The position numbers and the translations under genes were made by a program. A stretch of 60,143 bases of DNA, taken from NCBI GenBank assembly GCA_030693235.1, contig JAUYBE010000016.1, positions 99,917 through 160,059 of the forward strand, written 5' to 3'. This stretch comes from a bacterium. GTDB lineage: Bacteria; Patescibacteriota; Minisyncoccia; UBA6257; UBA9933. Below are positions 10,088 to 18,338 of this stretch, piece by piece. Within the stretch, counting starts at the first letter, position 1. Every line of letters starts with the position of its first letter. Below the pieces are notes generated by a model. It did no database searches. It saw nothing but the letters and a program-made list of their open reading frames with translations, and was not told the DNA's origin.

Positions 10088-10244
10088 CCCAGTAATTCAA
10101 CTTCAATGATGTTCTTTTTGTGTTTATGTGTTATTAAGTTCTCAAGACAATAAACATTATATCTGTTATGCTGGTAATTTAATGAGAAGATTAGAAGAAC
10201 ATAAATTAGGCAATTTTTTGCCTTTTGAAGTTGAATTAACTGGG
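10088..10244 (+). mobile_element. MITE-like element copy 2 carrying a GIY-YIG endonuclease fragment
   Basis: Termini CCCAGTAATTCAACTTCAA...TTGAAGTTGAATTAACTGGG, flanking TAAA/TAAA; internal frame reads VYVLLSSQDNKHYICYAGNLMRRLEEHKLG. Confidence 0.75.
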
Positions 10245-10356
10245 TAAAATTAAATTTATGCTTCGCGTTAATTCTTTTTTAATTAACGCGGGCATACCCG
10301 ATGTTTGAAATTTCTAATTTCTAATTACTAATTTCTAATTACTTCAAACATTGGGT

Positions 10357-10719
10357 ATGCTTAAAAAAACTAAAAACTTAATTTGGCTGGCGGGATTGAT
10401 GGTTTTGGGAATGGTTTTTTTGAATAATAAAGTTTTGGCGCAACGAGGCCCAATCACTGGCGGCACAAGACTTGATAATCCTTTAGGCACAGACAGTATT
10501 ATTGAAATTATCAGCAACATCCTTGACTGGCTTATTATTTACAGTATTCCAATTTTGGCTTTAATGATATTAATCGGCGGTTTTCAAATTTTAACCGCCA
10601 AAGACAGCCCGGAAAAAATTTCCAGCGGTCGCAAAACAATTATGTACGCTGTTGTTGGTTTTATTATAATTTTGATCTCTAAGGGCATCGCCTTAATTCT
10701 TCTTAATATTATTGGGTAA
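10357..10719 (+). CDS. T4SS pilin-like membrane protein 6
   Basis: Paralog: ILTAKDSPEKISSGRKTIMYAVVGFIIILISKGI; ATG at 10357 preferred over TTG at 10351. Confidence 0.65.
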   Translation: MLKKTKNLIWLAGLMVLGMVFLNNKVLAQRGPITGGTRLDNPLGTDSIIEIISNILDWLIIYSIPILALMILIGGFQILTAKDSPEKISSGRKTIMYAVVGFIIILISKGIALILLNIIG

Positions 10720-10725
10720 AAAATA

Positions 10726-10751
10726 CCGAGCACTAAAAAGTGCTCGGTTGT
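10726..10751. terminator. Bidirectional terminator between convergent genes
   Basis: ACCGAGCACTaaaaAGTGCTCGGTTG hairpin. Confidence 0.7.
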
Positions 10752-10763
10752 TAATCGCTCGAG

Positions 10764-11210
10764 TTAGCGATTGATGGTTATCGTAGACTCTCCTTCGCCC
10801 CTAATCCAAAGGGTCGCCTCGCTTATATTGCTATTCTTTTGAATAGGCATATACGCGGACTGTCCTTTTTTAAGGATGGGTCCGTTTTTTCCGTCCCATG
10901 TTTTTATCTGACGCCAATCGTCAACGCCAAGAACATCAACATCATAAGCAATAGCATCAAGAGGCAATGCTATTCCCTCCCACCTTTCTGGTCCAATAGG
11001 AATAGTAATTTGTTTAATCCCATCAGGAAAAGTATGGAGAGAAATATAAGGAATTTCCGCCATCCGCGCCGGAGTAACATTCATTTTTGGCGGTTTTTCC
11101 GGCCACACAGCAACAACAACAGAAATAATCATTGCCAATAAAGCAATACTAACAACTGCTATCGCTGTTTTAGCTTTTATGTATTTTTTCGCTTCTTTCA
11201 GTTCTGCCAT
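10764..11210 (-). CDS. Hypothetical membrane-anchored protein
   Basis: N-terminal TM; strong SD (aaaggaggcaagtgATG); overlaps the stop of the upstream SPFH gene. Confidence 0.6.
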   Translation of the reverse strand: MAELKEAKKYIKAKTAIAVVSIALLAMIISVVVAVWPEKPPKMNVTPARMAEIPYISLHTFPDGIKQITIPIGPERWEGIALPLDAIAYDVDVLGVDDWRQIKTWDGKNGPILKKGQSAYMPIQKNSNISEATLWIRGEGESTITINR

Positions 11211-12295
11211 CACTTGCCTCCTTTTTGCTGCGGCGTAATATTCATTAATGGTAATACATTGCCGCCCTCGATTGATATCACTTGCCGTGGCGTTGCAATG
11301 CCCATAAGAACATCTGCCGCATTTGACGCCTTTTCAGCATCCAATCCCTTTGCTATAAGCTCGTCCATTATTTCCAACTTCCATTTCTGCTGCTGTTTTG
11401 CCGCTTCAATTCTTAATCCAATCTGTTTTTTCTGTTCCATTGCTTTTTTTGTCGCTTCGGCAAAATCCACATCAGCAATCCGAAATATAGAAATATTAAT
11501 ACCGTATAGCGCCTCGATCAGAGATTGCTCATCTTCTTCATCTACTATCTCAAGCATTATTTTTACCTTAGGGGCATTTAATTCATAAAAGCGCAGCACA
11601 TCCCATTCTGCCTCTTCTGTCCCGAGGTTTTTTACTGGCAAAATTTTCCATTCTGCTCCTGATAGCTTTGCCAACTTTTCGCTTAATTCCTCCGCTTTCT
11701 TCTCCCCTGCTTTACCCCTATTCTTTAATGCCTCGACACATTTTTGAACCTTTTGGATCCACTTAGACATGGAATCGCCCATTTCAACCGAAATTAAATA
11801 TCCTTCTTCATTCCAGCCAAAATTCAAGTGCAGATGAGGTGGCCTCTCCAAACGAAAGATGCTATTAATTAAAACCTCTAACTGCGGTCTTTCGCTAATG
11901 AAAACTTGAGAATCTTTCGCTCCCGCAATTTTGCCAATTTCAGACTTTATAGCATCTTTAAGTCCGACAAGGATGGTGTTTTCAGGAATCTCAACAAACC
12001 TTCTAAGATTTTTAAAATCGGGCCGCCACTGAATTGATCCTTTTAATGATGTTGCTTGACGATCTTTTGAAAATACCTCCGCTTCCAGTGGGTCTGTCCT
12101 TAATTCATACGAATAAATTAAGGCTTTTTCAATAAAGGGCCAGATGAAATTTAGGCCTTCATTCAAAAATCTCCCTGTTCTTTCATTAAAGCGCACAACG
12201 ACTCCGTAATGAGCAGTCGGTATGCTAATTGCGGCGCTTAATAAAAACACAGCCGCACCAACAAGAATTCCTAAAACAAATATTACTATCTCCAT
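11210..12295 (-). CDS. SPFH/Band 7-like protein
   Basis: SIPTAHYGVVVRFNERTGRFLNEGLNFIWPFIEKALIYSYELRTDPLEAEVFSKDRQATSLKGSIQWRP; strong SD (ggaggaggaagaaATG). Confidence 0.75.
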   Translation of the reverse strand: MEIVIFVLGILVGAAVFLLSAAISIPTAHYGVVVRFNERTGRFLNEGLNFIWPFIEKALIYSYELRTDPLEAEVFSKDRQATSLKGSIQWRPDFKNLRRFVEIPENTILVGLKDAIKSEIGKIAGAKDSQVFISERPQLEVLINSIFRLERPPHLHLNFGWNEEGYLISVEMGDSMSKWIQKVQKCVEALKNRGKAGEKKAEELSEKLAKLSGAEWKILPVKNLGTEEAEWDVLRFYELNAPKVKIMLEIVDEEDEQSLIEALYGINISIFRIADVDFAEATKKAMEQKKQIGLRIEAAKQQQKWKLEIMDELIAKGLDAEKASNAADVLMGIATPRQVISIEGGNVLPLMNITPQQKGGK

Positions 12296-12300
12296 TTCTT

Positions 12301-12438
12301 CCTCCTCCGGCCATCGGCCAATTTAAAGTTGTTTTTTCCTTTCAATCCTTATAAAATTGTCAAAGGGCTTAATTTCCGAATAGGAAACCTATTCTTGAAA
12401 CTGCCTTTAAAATAGCATACAATTTTAAAAAAGTCAAG
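12301..12438 (-). promoter_or_regulatory. Promoter plus structured 5' leader, copy 1
   Basis: Reverse strand TTGACT-17-TATTTT (12432-12437 / 12409-12414), hairpin AATAGGtttCCTATT, SD-proximal GGCCGATGGCC; duplicated at 12898-13053. Confidence 0.65.
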
Positions 12439-12531
12439 GTCTGATTTTATGGGCTAAAACTGGATAAAAAAGAGCCCCATAAACAAAACAGTCTAATGGT
12501 GCTCTTGGGTAATAAGGGTTTTAAAACCTAA

Positions 12532-12891
12532 TTAAAAATTATGTTTTTTGGCAAAAGCTGCAGCCCATTCATACTCTTTTCTTGATATCGCCGCGTTGTA
12601 TATTATCTCTTCAGCTTTTCTCCTACATTCCTCATATACCTCGTTCTCTAGATTATATTCCGCAACTAACTTATTAATTTCATTCAACTTACTTTCTATT
12701 GCTTCCTCTGCTTTCTCCATCGAAATTTCACTATAATACTCGTCTCCAACATGTTTTCTTTTGGGGATTTCTTCTATTTCTTCTTCTAATGCTTGAATGG
12801 CCATTAAGGCTGCTTTTGCTGCTTTTGCTGCTTTTTTGACACCTGTTTCTACCTTTAGCCCTAAAAACTTTTTAATCGTTAACCACTTCAT
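12532..12891 (-). CDS. Hypothetical coiled-coil protein
   Basis: 119 aa, Ala/Glu/Lys-rich helices, strong SD (gggaggaagaagATG). Confidence 0.55.
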   Translation of the reverse strand: MKWLTIKKFLGLKVETGVKKAAKAAKAALMAIQALEEEIEEIPKRKHVGDEYYSEISMEKAEEAIESKLNEINKLVAEYNLENEVYEECRRKAEEIIYNAAISRKEYEWAAAFAKKHNF

Positions 12892-12897
12892 CTTCTT

Positions 12898-13053
12898 CCT
12901 CCCTTTCCGGCCATTTGGCCGATTTAAAGTTGTTTATTTGATTTATTTCCTGCTCTGTCCTATATTAAATTATCAAAGGGCTTAATTTCATCCTGAGTTT
13001 GTCGAAGGATTGAAACTACTTTTAAAATAGCATACAATTTTAAAAAAGTCAAG
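12898..13053 (-). promoter_or_regulatory. Promoter plus structured 5' leader, copy 2
   Basis: TTGACT-17-TATTTT (13047-13052 / 13024-13029); hairpin ATCCTtcgacaaactcAGGAT replaces the copy 1 hairpin. Confidence 0.65.
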
Positions 13054-13134
13054 CTCCCGTGGCGGAACTGGAATACGCGCGGCGTTTAGAACGCCGTCCC
13101 GCAAGGGTTAGAGGTTCAAATCCTCTCGGGAGCA
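13053..13134 (+). tRNA. tRNA-Leu (anticodon TAG)
   Basis: gctcccg...cgggagc acceptor, CGGCG-TTTAGAA-CGCCG anticodon arm, long variable arm, gaggttcaaatcctc T-arm. Confidence 0.9.
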
Positions 13135-13189
13135 CAGATCAGAAGCACAAAATAAAATTAACACCAAATGCCAAATAACCAATTAAACA

Positions 13190-13227
13190 TTACTCCAGTA
13201 TCCTGCGATCGTTAGACACTGGAGTAA
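13190..13227. repeat. CGATCG-centred hairpin element (copy A)
   Basis: TTACTCCAGT-ATCCTGCGATCGTTAGAC-ACTGGAGTAA. Confidence 0.8.
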
Positions 13228-13280
13228 ATTTAAAAAAATGGAAAAAGCTTAATAAAGAAATGGAAATGGAAAACCACATC

Positions 13281-13877
13281 TTAAATTAAATGTTCCAAAC
13301 TTCCGGTTTTGCTAATCTCAAAAATCTCTACAAAATCAACCAATTTCATTTTAAAAAGATCTCCTAAAAATTCTTTGGGAATTTTAACTTTTCCCATCCA
13401 AACGCTTTTTTGAATCATTTTAAATCCCAAATTTACTAAAACCGCTCTCAACCACTCTCTTTTTCTTTTTTCCAATTCTGGAATATCAAAAACCACAATA
13501 ACAAATTTATTATTTCCTTCTTTTAAATAAACCGCTTCTGGCAATCTTCTCTTATTTTGTTCTTTTAGATAAGCGAGTTTTTCTTTTCCTTTTTTGGTTA
13601 AAATAAAAAATCTTTTGTTGTTCTTTTGTTCTTCCCCAATAAGACCGTCCTTCTTCAGATAATAAACCATATTATAATATCTTTGTTTGGCCTGTCTTTT
13701 TAAGTTTCTTTCCATTGACTTTCCAATTCTCTGATTTTGACGCTTGGAAATTTCGTATTGTAATTTGCCATAAGAAGCTCCATAACTAGCGCTTAAAACG
13801 ACATCAAAAAAATCTGTTGCTGTTCCAGCAAAATCTCCGATTACTTCTAATATTTTTACACTAACATCTCCCTTCAT
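13281..13877 (-). CDS. HTH plus Cas2-like/PaaX-type domain protein
   Basis: N-terminal winged-helix-like region, then KFVIVVFDIPELEKRKREWLRAVLVNLGFKMIQKSVWMGKV (Cas2/PaaX-like ferredoxin fold). Confidence 0.6.
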   Translation of the reverse strand: MKGDVSVKILEVIGDFAGTATDFFDVVLSASYGASYGKLQYEISKRQNQRIGKSMERNLKRQAKQRYYNMVYYLKKDGLIGEEQKNNKRFFILTKKGKEKLAYLKEQNKRRLPEAVYLKEGNNKFVIVVFDIPELEKRKREWLRAVLVNLGFKMIQKSVWMGKVKIPKEFLGDLFKMKLVDFVEIFEISKTGSLEHLI

Positions 13878-13939
13878 AAATAATTCGCAAATAATAAACG
13901 GTATAAAATAAATTGTTTATAATTTTATAATAATCTAAT

Positions 13940-13977
13940 CTACTATGAAGTCAAGCGATCGCATAATGCTGGAGTAA
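13940..13977. repeat. Degenerate CGATCG-centred element (copy B)
   Basis: CTACTATGAA-GTCAAGCGATCGCATAAT-GCTGGAGTAA; same 10-18-10 spacing, arms mostly unpaired. Confidence 0.5.
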
Positions 13978-14000
13978 TTTATAAAAATTTAAATTCATGC

Positions 14001-14912
14001 TTATTTATTTCTTCTTCTGCCGTGAAAAGATTGATGCACTTCGCGGAGTTGCTTGTTGGTTAAATGAGTGTAAATTTGGGTGGTGGAAACATTGCTGTGC
14101 CCTAAAAGCTCCTGAACCGAACGCAAATCCGCGCCGCCGACCAAAAGATCGGTGGCGAAAAGATGTCGAAGCGTATGAGGATGAACTTTTTCCGGAATGC
14201 CGGCTTTGCGGCTGTAAAAATCAACCATTCTTTGAATTGCCCGGGGAATAATCCGACCGATTATCTTGGGTAATCTTTTAGCTTTGAGCTTTGAGTTTTT
14301 AGTTAAGCTGACAAAAAGCGCTTCTTCGGCATCCGCTCTTTTATTTAAATAATTCTTGATAGCTTTTTTTGACCGCTCCGAAAGAAAAACTATCCGTAGT
14401 TTCCCGCCCTTGCCACGTACCGAAATCTCGCCGCGATCAATGTCAAAATAACGATTCAAACCGCAAAGTTCGGAAATTCGCAGTCCTGTGGAAAATAAAG
14501 TTTCTAAAATCGCTTTGTCGCGAAGAGAGCGTAAATCAGAGCTGTTTGGCGCGCTCAATAATCTTTCCAGATCTTCGTACTCAATAATTTCAATCTGGCG
14601 CGTCGGAATTTTCGGCAATTCAATCTTATCCGGAGATAAAACCTCAATATCCCGCCTGATTAAATATTTCAAAAAATTCCTTAAGGCGATAATATAATAA
14701 CTTTGGGTATTTTTCTTAATCTCCCTCCTCGCCAAATAAAGCCGAAATTCACGGACGGCCTCCGAAGTAATTTCTTTTTCGCTTTTAATTTTCCCGAAAT
14801 CCAAAAAGGCTTTTAAATAATGCTCGTAGTTCTCGCGAGTCTTAATCGAACGGTTTTTCTCGATTTCCAAATAATTAAGATAATCTTGAAGAAATTTTTG
14901 AATGCTGTTCAT
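14001..14912 (-). CDS. Tyrosine recombinase XerC/XerD-like
   Basis: ETLFSTGLRISELCGL, HTLRHLFATDLLVGGADLRSVQELLGHSNVSTTQIYTHL. Confidence 0.92.
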   Translation of the reverse strand: MNSIQKFLQDYLNYLEIEKNRSIKTRENYEHYLKAFLDFGKIKSEKEITSEAVREFRLYLARREIKKNTQSYYIIALRNFLKYLIRRDIEVLSPDKIELPKIPTRQIEIIEYEDLERLLSAPNSSDLRSLRDKAILETLFSTGLRISELCGLNRYFDIDRGEISVRGKGGKLRIVFLSERSKKAIKNYLNKRADAEEALFVSLTKNSKLKAKRLPKIIGRIIPRAIQRMVDFYSRKAGIPEKVHPHTLRHLFATDLLVGGADLRSVQELLGHSNVSTTQIYTHLTNKQLREVHQSFHGRRRNK

Positions 14913-14966
14913 TTTTTTATTTTAACAAATAAAAACACGAAAAACCATTAATAAAAATACGAAGTT

Positions 14967-16247
14967 TTGCCAAAAAGACCCATTTTTTGTATTCTTAAAG
15001 AGGTGAAAGACAAAATTTTGGAAAATTTAATCGAAAAAGAAGTCAAACGGCAAAAAGAAACTATTAATTTGATTGCTTCGGAAAATTTCGTTTCGAAAGA
15101 CGTTTTAGAGGCGCTTGGTTCGGTTTTAACCAATAAATATTCCGAAGGCTACCCGGAAAAACGCTATTACGCCGGAAATGAAATTATTGACCAAATAGAA
15201 ATGTTGGCGCAGGAACGCGCTCTAAAGGCTTTTAAGCTAAAAGCTAAAAACTGGTCAGTAAATGTTCAACCCTACTCCGGCTCGCCGGCAAATATGGCGG
15301 TTTATTACGCCCTACTTAAGCCGGGAGAAAAAATTATGGGTATGGGACTGCCTTTCGGCGGCCATTTGACTCACGGCTGGAAAGTAAATTTCTCCGGGCG
15401 GTTTTATAAAACAATTCAGTACGGCGTCCAAAAAAACGGCTATCTTGATTACGGCGAAATTAGAAAATTAGCCAAAAAAGAAAGACCGAAAATTATTGTC
15501 GCCGGCGCCACCGCTTATTCCCGAATAATCGATTTTAAAAAATTTTCCGCCATCGCCAAAGAAGTTAACGCTTATTTGATGGTTGATATGGCTCATATTG
15601 CCGGACTCGTCGCCGCCGGAGTTCACCCTTCGCCTTTCCCCTATGCTGATGTGGTAACTACCACTACTCACAAAACTCTTCGCGGGCCAAGAGGAGCGAT
15701 GATATTCTCGAATCGCGAATCGCGAATCGCGAAACATTACAAAATTGACATTACTTCGGCGATTGATAAAGCGGTTTTTCCAGGCCTTCAAGGCGGACCT
15801 CATAATAATCAAACAGCGGCTATCGCCCAATGTCTTTTTGAAGCGTCACAACCAAGTTTTAAAAAATACGCCGAACAAATTGTAAAAAACGCTAAAACTC
15901 TGGCAAAAAAATTGCGAGAATACGACTTTCAATTAATTTCCGACGGAACAGACAACCACTTAATTCTTATTAATCTTGCTGATTTAGACGTTTCAGGCCG
16001 GCAAGCGCAGAGTCAGCTCGAAAAAGCCGGTATTGTCGTTAATAAAAATACCGTTCCTTATGACAACCGCTCGCCTTTTGATCCATCGGGAATTAGATTG
16101 GGAACGCCGGTAATCACTTCACGGGGCATGAAAGAAAAAGAGGTGGAAAAAATCGCCGAGTTGATTTATCGGGTTTTAATTAAAAAAGAAAATCCGACAA
16201 TTATTAATAGAGAAGTTAAAAAAATCTGCAATAAATTTCCAATATAA
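14967..16247 (+). CDS. glyA: Serine hydroxymethyltransferase
   Basis: INLIASENFVSKDVLEALGSVLTNKYSEGYPEKRYYAGNE; VVTTTTHKTLRGPRGAMI; start uncertain. Confidence 0.95.
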   Translation: MPKRPIFCILKEVKDKILENLIEKEVKRQKETINLIASENFVSKDVLEALGSVLTNKYSEGYPEKRYYAGNEIIDQIEMLAQERALKAFKLKAKNWSVNVQPYSGSPANMAVYYALLKPGEKIMGMGLPFGGHLTHGWKVNFSGRFYKTIQYGVQKNGYLDYGEIRKLAKKERPKIIVAGATAYSRIIDFKKFSAIAKEVNAYLMVDMAHIAGLVAAGVHPSPFPYADVVTTTTHKTLRGPRGAMIFSNRESRIAKHYKIDITSAIDKAVFPGLQGGPHNNQTAAIAQCLFEASQPSFKKYAEQIVKNAKTLAKKLREYDFQLISDGTDNHLILINLADLDVSGRQAQSQLEKAGIVVNKNTVPYDNRSPFDPSGIRLGTPVITSRGMKEKEVEKIAELIYRVLIKKENPTIINREVKKICNKFPI

Positions 16248-16252
16248 AAACC

Positions 16253-16729
16253 ATGGTCAATAAATATAAAAATACAATTGAAGCGGTCGCCTCTGTATTG
16301 GTTGTCAATCAAGAAAATAAAATACTTTTAATTAAATCGCACAAATGGGGAAATTATTATCTTGTCCCGGGCGGCCATATAGAAATTAATGAGGGTATAA
16401 TGAATGCGGCCAAGCGCGAAGGCGAAGAAGAAACTGGTTTAAAATTGAAACCCCTCTATTGCGTAAACATAGGAGAACTCATTAACGATGCGAGTTTTTA
16501 TAGAGAAGCTCATTTAATATATTTTCATATCGTTTGCGAGCCGCTAAGTGAAAAAATAAATTTACAGAAAGATGAACTAAGAGAATTTATTTGGATTGAC
16601 CCAAGAGAGGCACTCAAATTAAATCTTACGAGAGGCGTGAAGCAAACCATAAAAAATTTTATTAACGGTGTGCGAATAAATATCACATCGCATACTTCTA
16701 AAAAATGGTTATCGACGGCAAGAAAATAG
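16253..16729 (+). CDS. NUDIX hydrolase
   Basis: VPGGHIEINEGIMNAAKREGEEETGLKL Nudix box. Confidence 0.85.
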   Translation: MVNKYKNTIEAVASVLVVNQENKILLIKSHKWGNYYLVPGGHIEINEGIMNAAKREGEEETGLKLKPLYCVNIGELINDASFYREAHLIYFHIVCEPLSEKINLQKDELREFIWIDPREALKLNLTRGVKQTIKNFINGVRINITSHTSKKWLSTARK

Positions 16730-17661
16730 CAAGCGAAATTATTACTAAACTGAAAACCCAGCCCATTCCGCAAAAAATTTTAGCGGCTGTTTTGGTCGGC
16801 GAAAATCCGGCTTCAATTAGTTTTTTAAAACAAAAAGAAAGGGTTGCTAAAGAATTGGGTGTTGATTTCAGAATCTATAGATTCCCGGAAGAAATTAAAA
16901 ATGACGACTTAAGAAAAGAAGTCGGAAAAATCGCCTTGTTAAAACCGGTTGGTGGAGTAATCGTCCAATTGCCCCTACCGATACATTTGAACCGTCATTA
17001 TATTCTTAATGTTATTCCACGCGAGAAAGACGTTGATGTTTTAGGCGAGCGGGCGCTTGGCGCTTTTTATGCCGGAAGAAATCCGGTTCTACCACCAGCT
17101 GTGGGAACCGTTATTGAAATTTTAAGAGAGCCAGCGGCTTTGTTTGAGAAAAATGTCTCTGAGGCCGAGCAGTCACGGTGCCTGAGCGAAGCGAAGGCGA
17201 GCGAGGCCGAGAGGTCAAGCGGCGTCCGCCACGCCGGGGCGGACAACCACGTTTTTTCAAAAATAAAGCCGTTGGCGATAGCAGTCATCGGTCTTGGATT
17301 TTTAGTGGGCAAACCGATTGCGACTTGGCTGATAGGAAAATGTCCGGAAATTTATCTTTTGGGCCGAGGCAGTGATTTAAAAATTCTAAAACAGGCGGAT
17401 TTAATAATTTCCGGCGTTGGCCAAGCAGGAATAATAAAGCCGGAAATGCTAAAAGAAAACGCCGGCGTCATTGATTTCGGATATTCAATAGAAAATGGAT
17501 CAGGAATTATGAATAATGAATTAAGAATAAAAATTCGCGGAGATTTAGATGTTTCTGATATTCATAATTCAGGTTTCTATACCCCCACTCCCGGCGGCAC
17601 CGGCCCGATATTAGTGACTAAAATTTTTGAAAACTTTTATAGATTATTAAATAAAGAGTAG
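16705..17661 (+). CDS. folD: Bifunctional methylenetetrahydrofolate dehydrogenase/cyclohydrolase
   Basis: VGGVIVQLPLPIHLN..VIPREKDVDVLG; TPTPGGTGPILVTKIFENF; carries an unusual insertion at 17158-17250. Confidence 0.88.
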   Translation: MVIDGKKIASEIITKLKTQPIPQKILAAVLVGENPASISFLKQKERVAKELGVDFRIYRFPEEIKNDDLRKEVGKIALLKPVGGVIVQLPLPIHLNRHYILNVIPREKDVDVLGERALGAFYAGRNPVLPPAVGTVIEILREPAALFEKNVSEAEQSRCLSEAKASEAERSSGVRHAGADNHVFSKIKPLAIAVIGLGFLVGKPIATWLIGKCPEIYLLGRGSDLKILKQADLIISGVGQAGIIKPEMLKENAGVIDFGYSIENGSGIMNNELRIKIRGDLDVSDIHNSGFYTPTPGGTGPILVTKIFENFYRLLNKE

Positions 17662-17691
17662 TTTGTTAACAATTATAACTAATGTAAATAA

Positions 17692-17731
17692 AAACTCCCC
17701 AACTTCTTTCTTTATATTAAGCGGGGAGTTT
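17692..17731. terminator. Bidirectional terminator
   Basis: AACTCCCC ... GGGGAGTT between convergent genes. Confidence 0.65.
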
Positions 17732-18262
17732 AAAAATTGTCCAAGCGCGGCATAGATAAAAGACGAATGTCGCGAAGGAAAGGGCGACCATCAACTTCAA
17801 GATTCGCGTTAACTCAATATTATAGATATTAAAATACGAATTAGTAATCGCAAATCCAATCAAAATCAGATAGCCAACTTGCCTTAATTTACCCACAAGA
17901 TGGACTTTAATTAGGGCTCTTCTTCTGGTTCCAATATAGACACTGGCGCTAAGAACGAATATGCCAAGCTCAATTACAAGAATCACGACCACCCATTTAC
18001 TAAAAACAGCTTCCGCTCCTTTAAGAAAAATTAAATTCCCAATAGCAGCTGCCAAAAGCAATCGGTCTCGTAAGGGATCTAAAAAAGCGCCCAGAGTCGT
18101 TTATTGGTTAAGGCGGCGAGCTAAAAAACCGTCCAACACGTCAGAAAACATTGCCCACAATATTGTCCCTATCATCACAACAAGATAGTTGCTTAGATAT
18201 CCAAAAACATAGAAAACCGTAGCAATTATTCCAGACATCGTCACTAAATTTGGGATTATCAC
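17717..18262 (-). pseudogene. CDP-alcohol phosphatidyltransferase (PgsA-like), interrupted by an in-frame TAA
   Basis: One frame reads VIIPNLVTMSG...SDVLDGFLARRLNQ*TTLGAFLDPLRDRLLL...; stop at 18101-18103; SD aggaggtgattgagGTG. Confidence 0.8.
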
Positions 18263-18309
18263 CTCAATCACCTCCTATTCTTATTGTTTATTTTAAACAA
18301 CTAATTAAA

Positions 18310-18338
18310 GATATAAATCAAATTTTTAAAGCTGTCAA
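18310..18338 (-). promoter_or_regulatory. Sigma70-like promoter for the PgsA-like gene, within the 3' end of recA
   Basis: Reverse strand TTGACA-17-TATATC. Confidence 0.55.

Noticed and set aside
7899-10719. A complete type IV secretion/conjugation system
   Set aside because: Only pilin-like small membrane proteins are visible; no VirB4, VirD4, relaxase or coupling protein.
13281-13877. CRISPR-Cas locus based on the Cas2-like protein
   Set aside because: No cas1 or other cas genes, and no array of regularly spaced identical repeats with unique spacers in the window. The Cas2-like fold is also found in PaaX-type regulators.
13997-14251. Forward ORF overlapping xerC
   Set aside because: Antisense of the conserved recombinase C-terminal catalytic region; no SD or family match.
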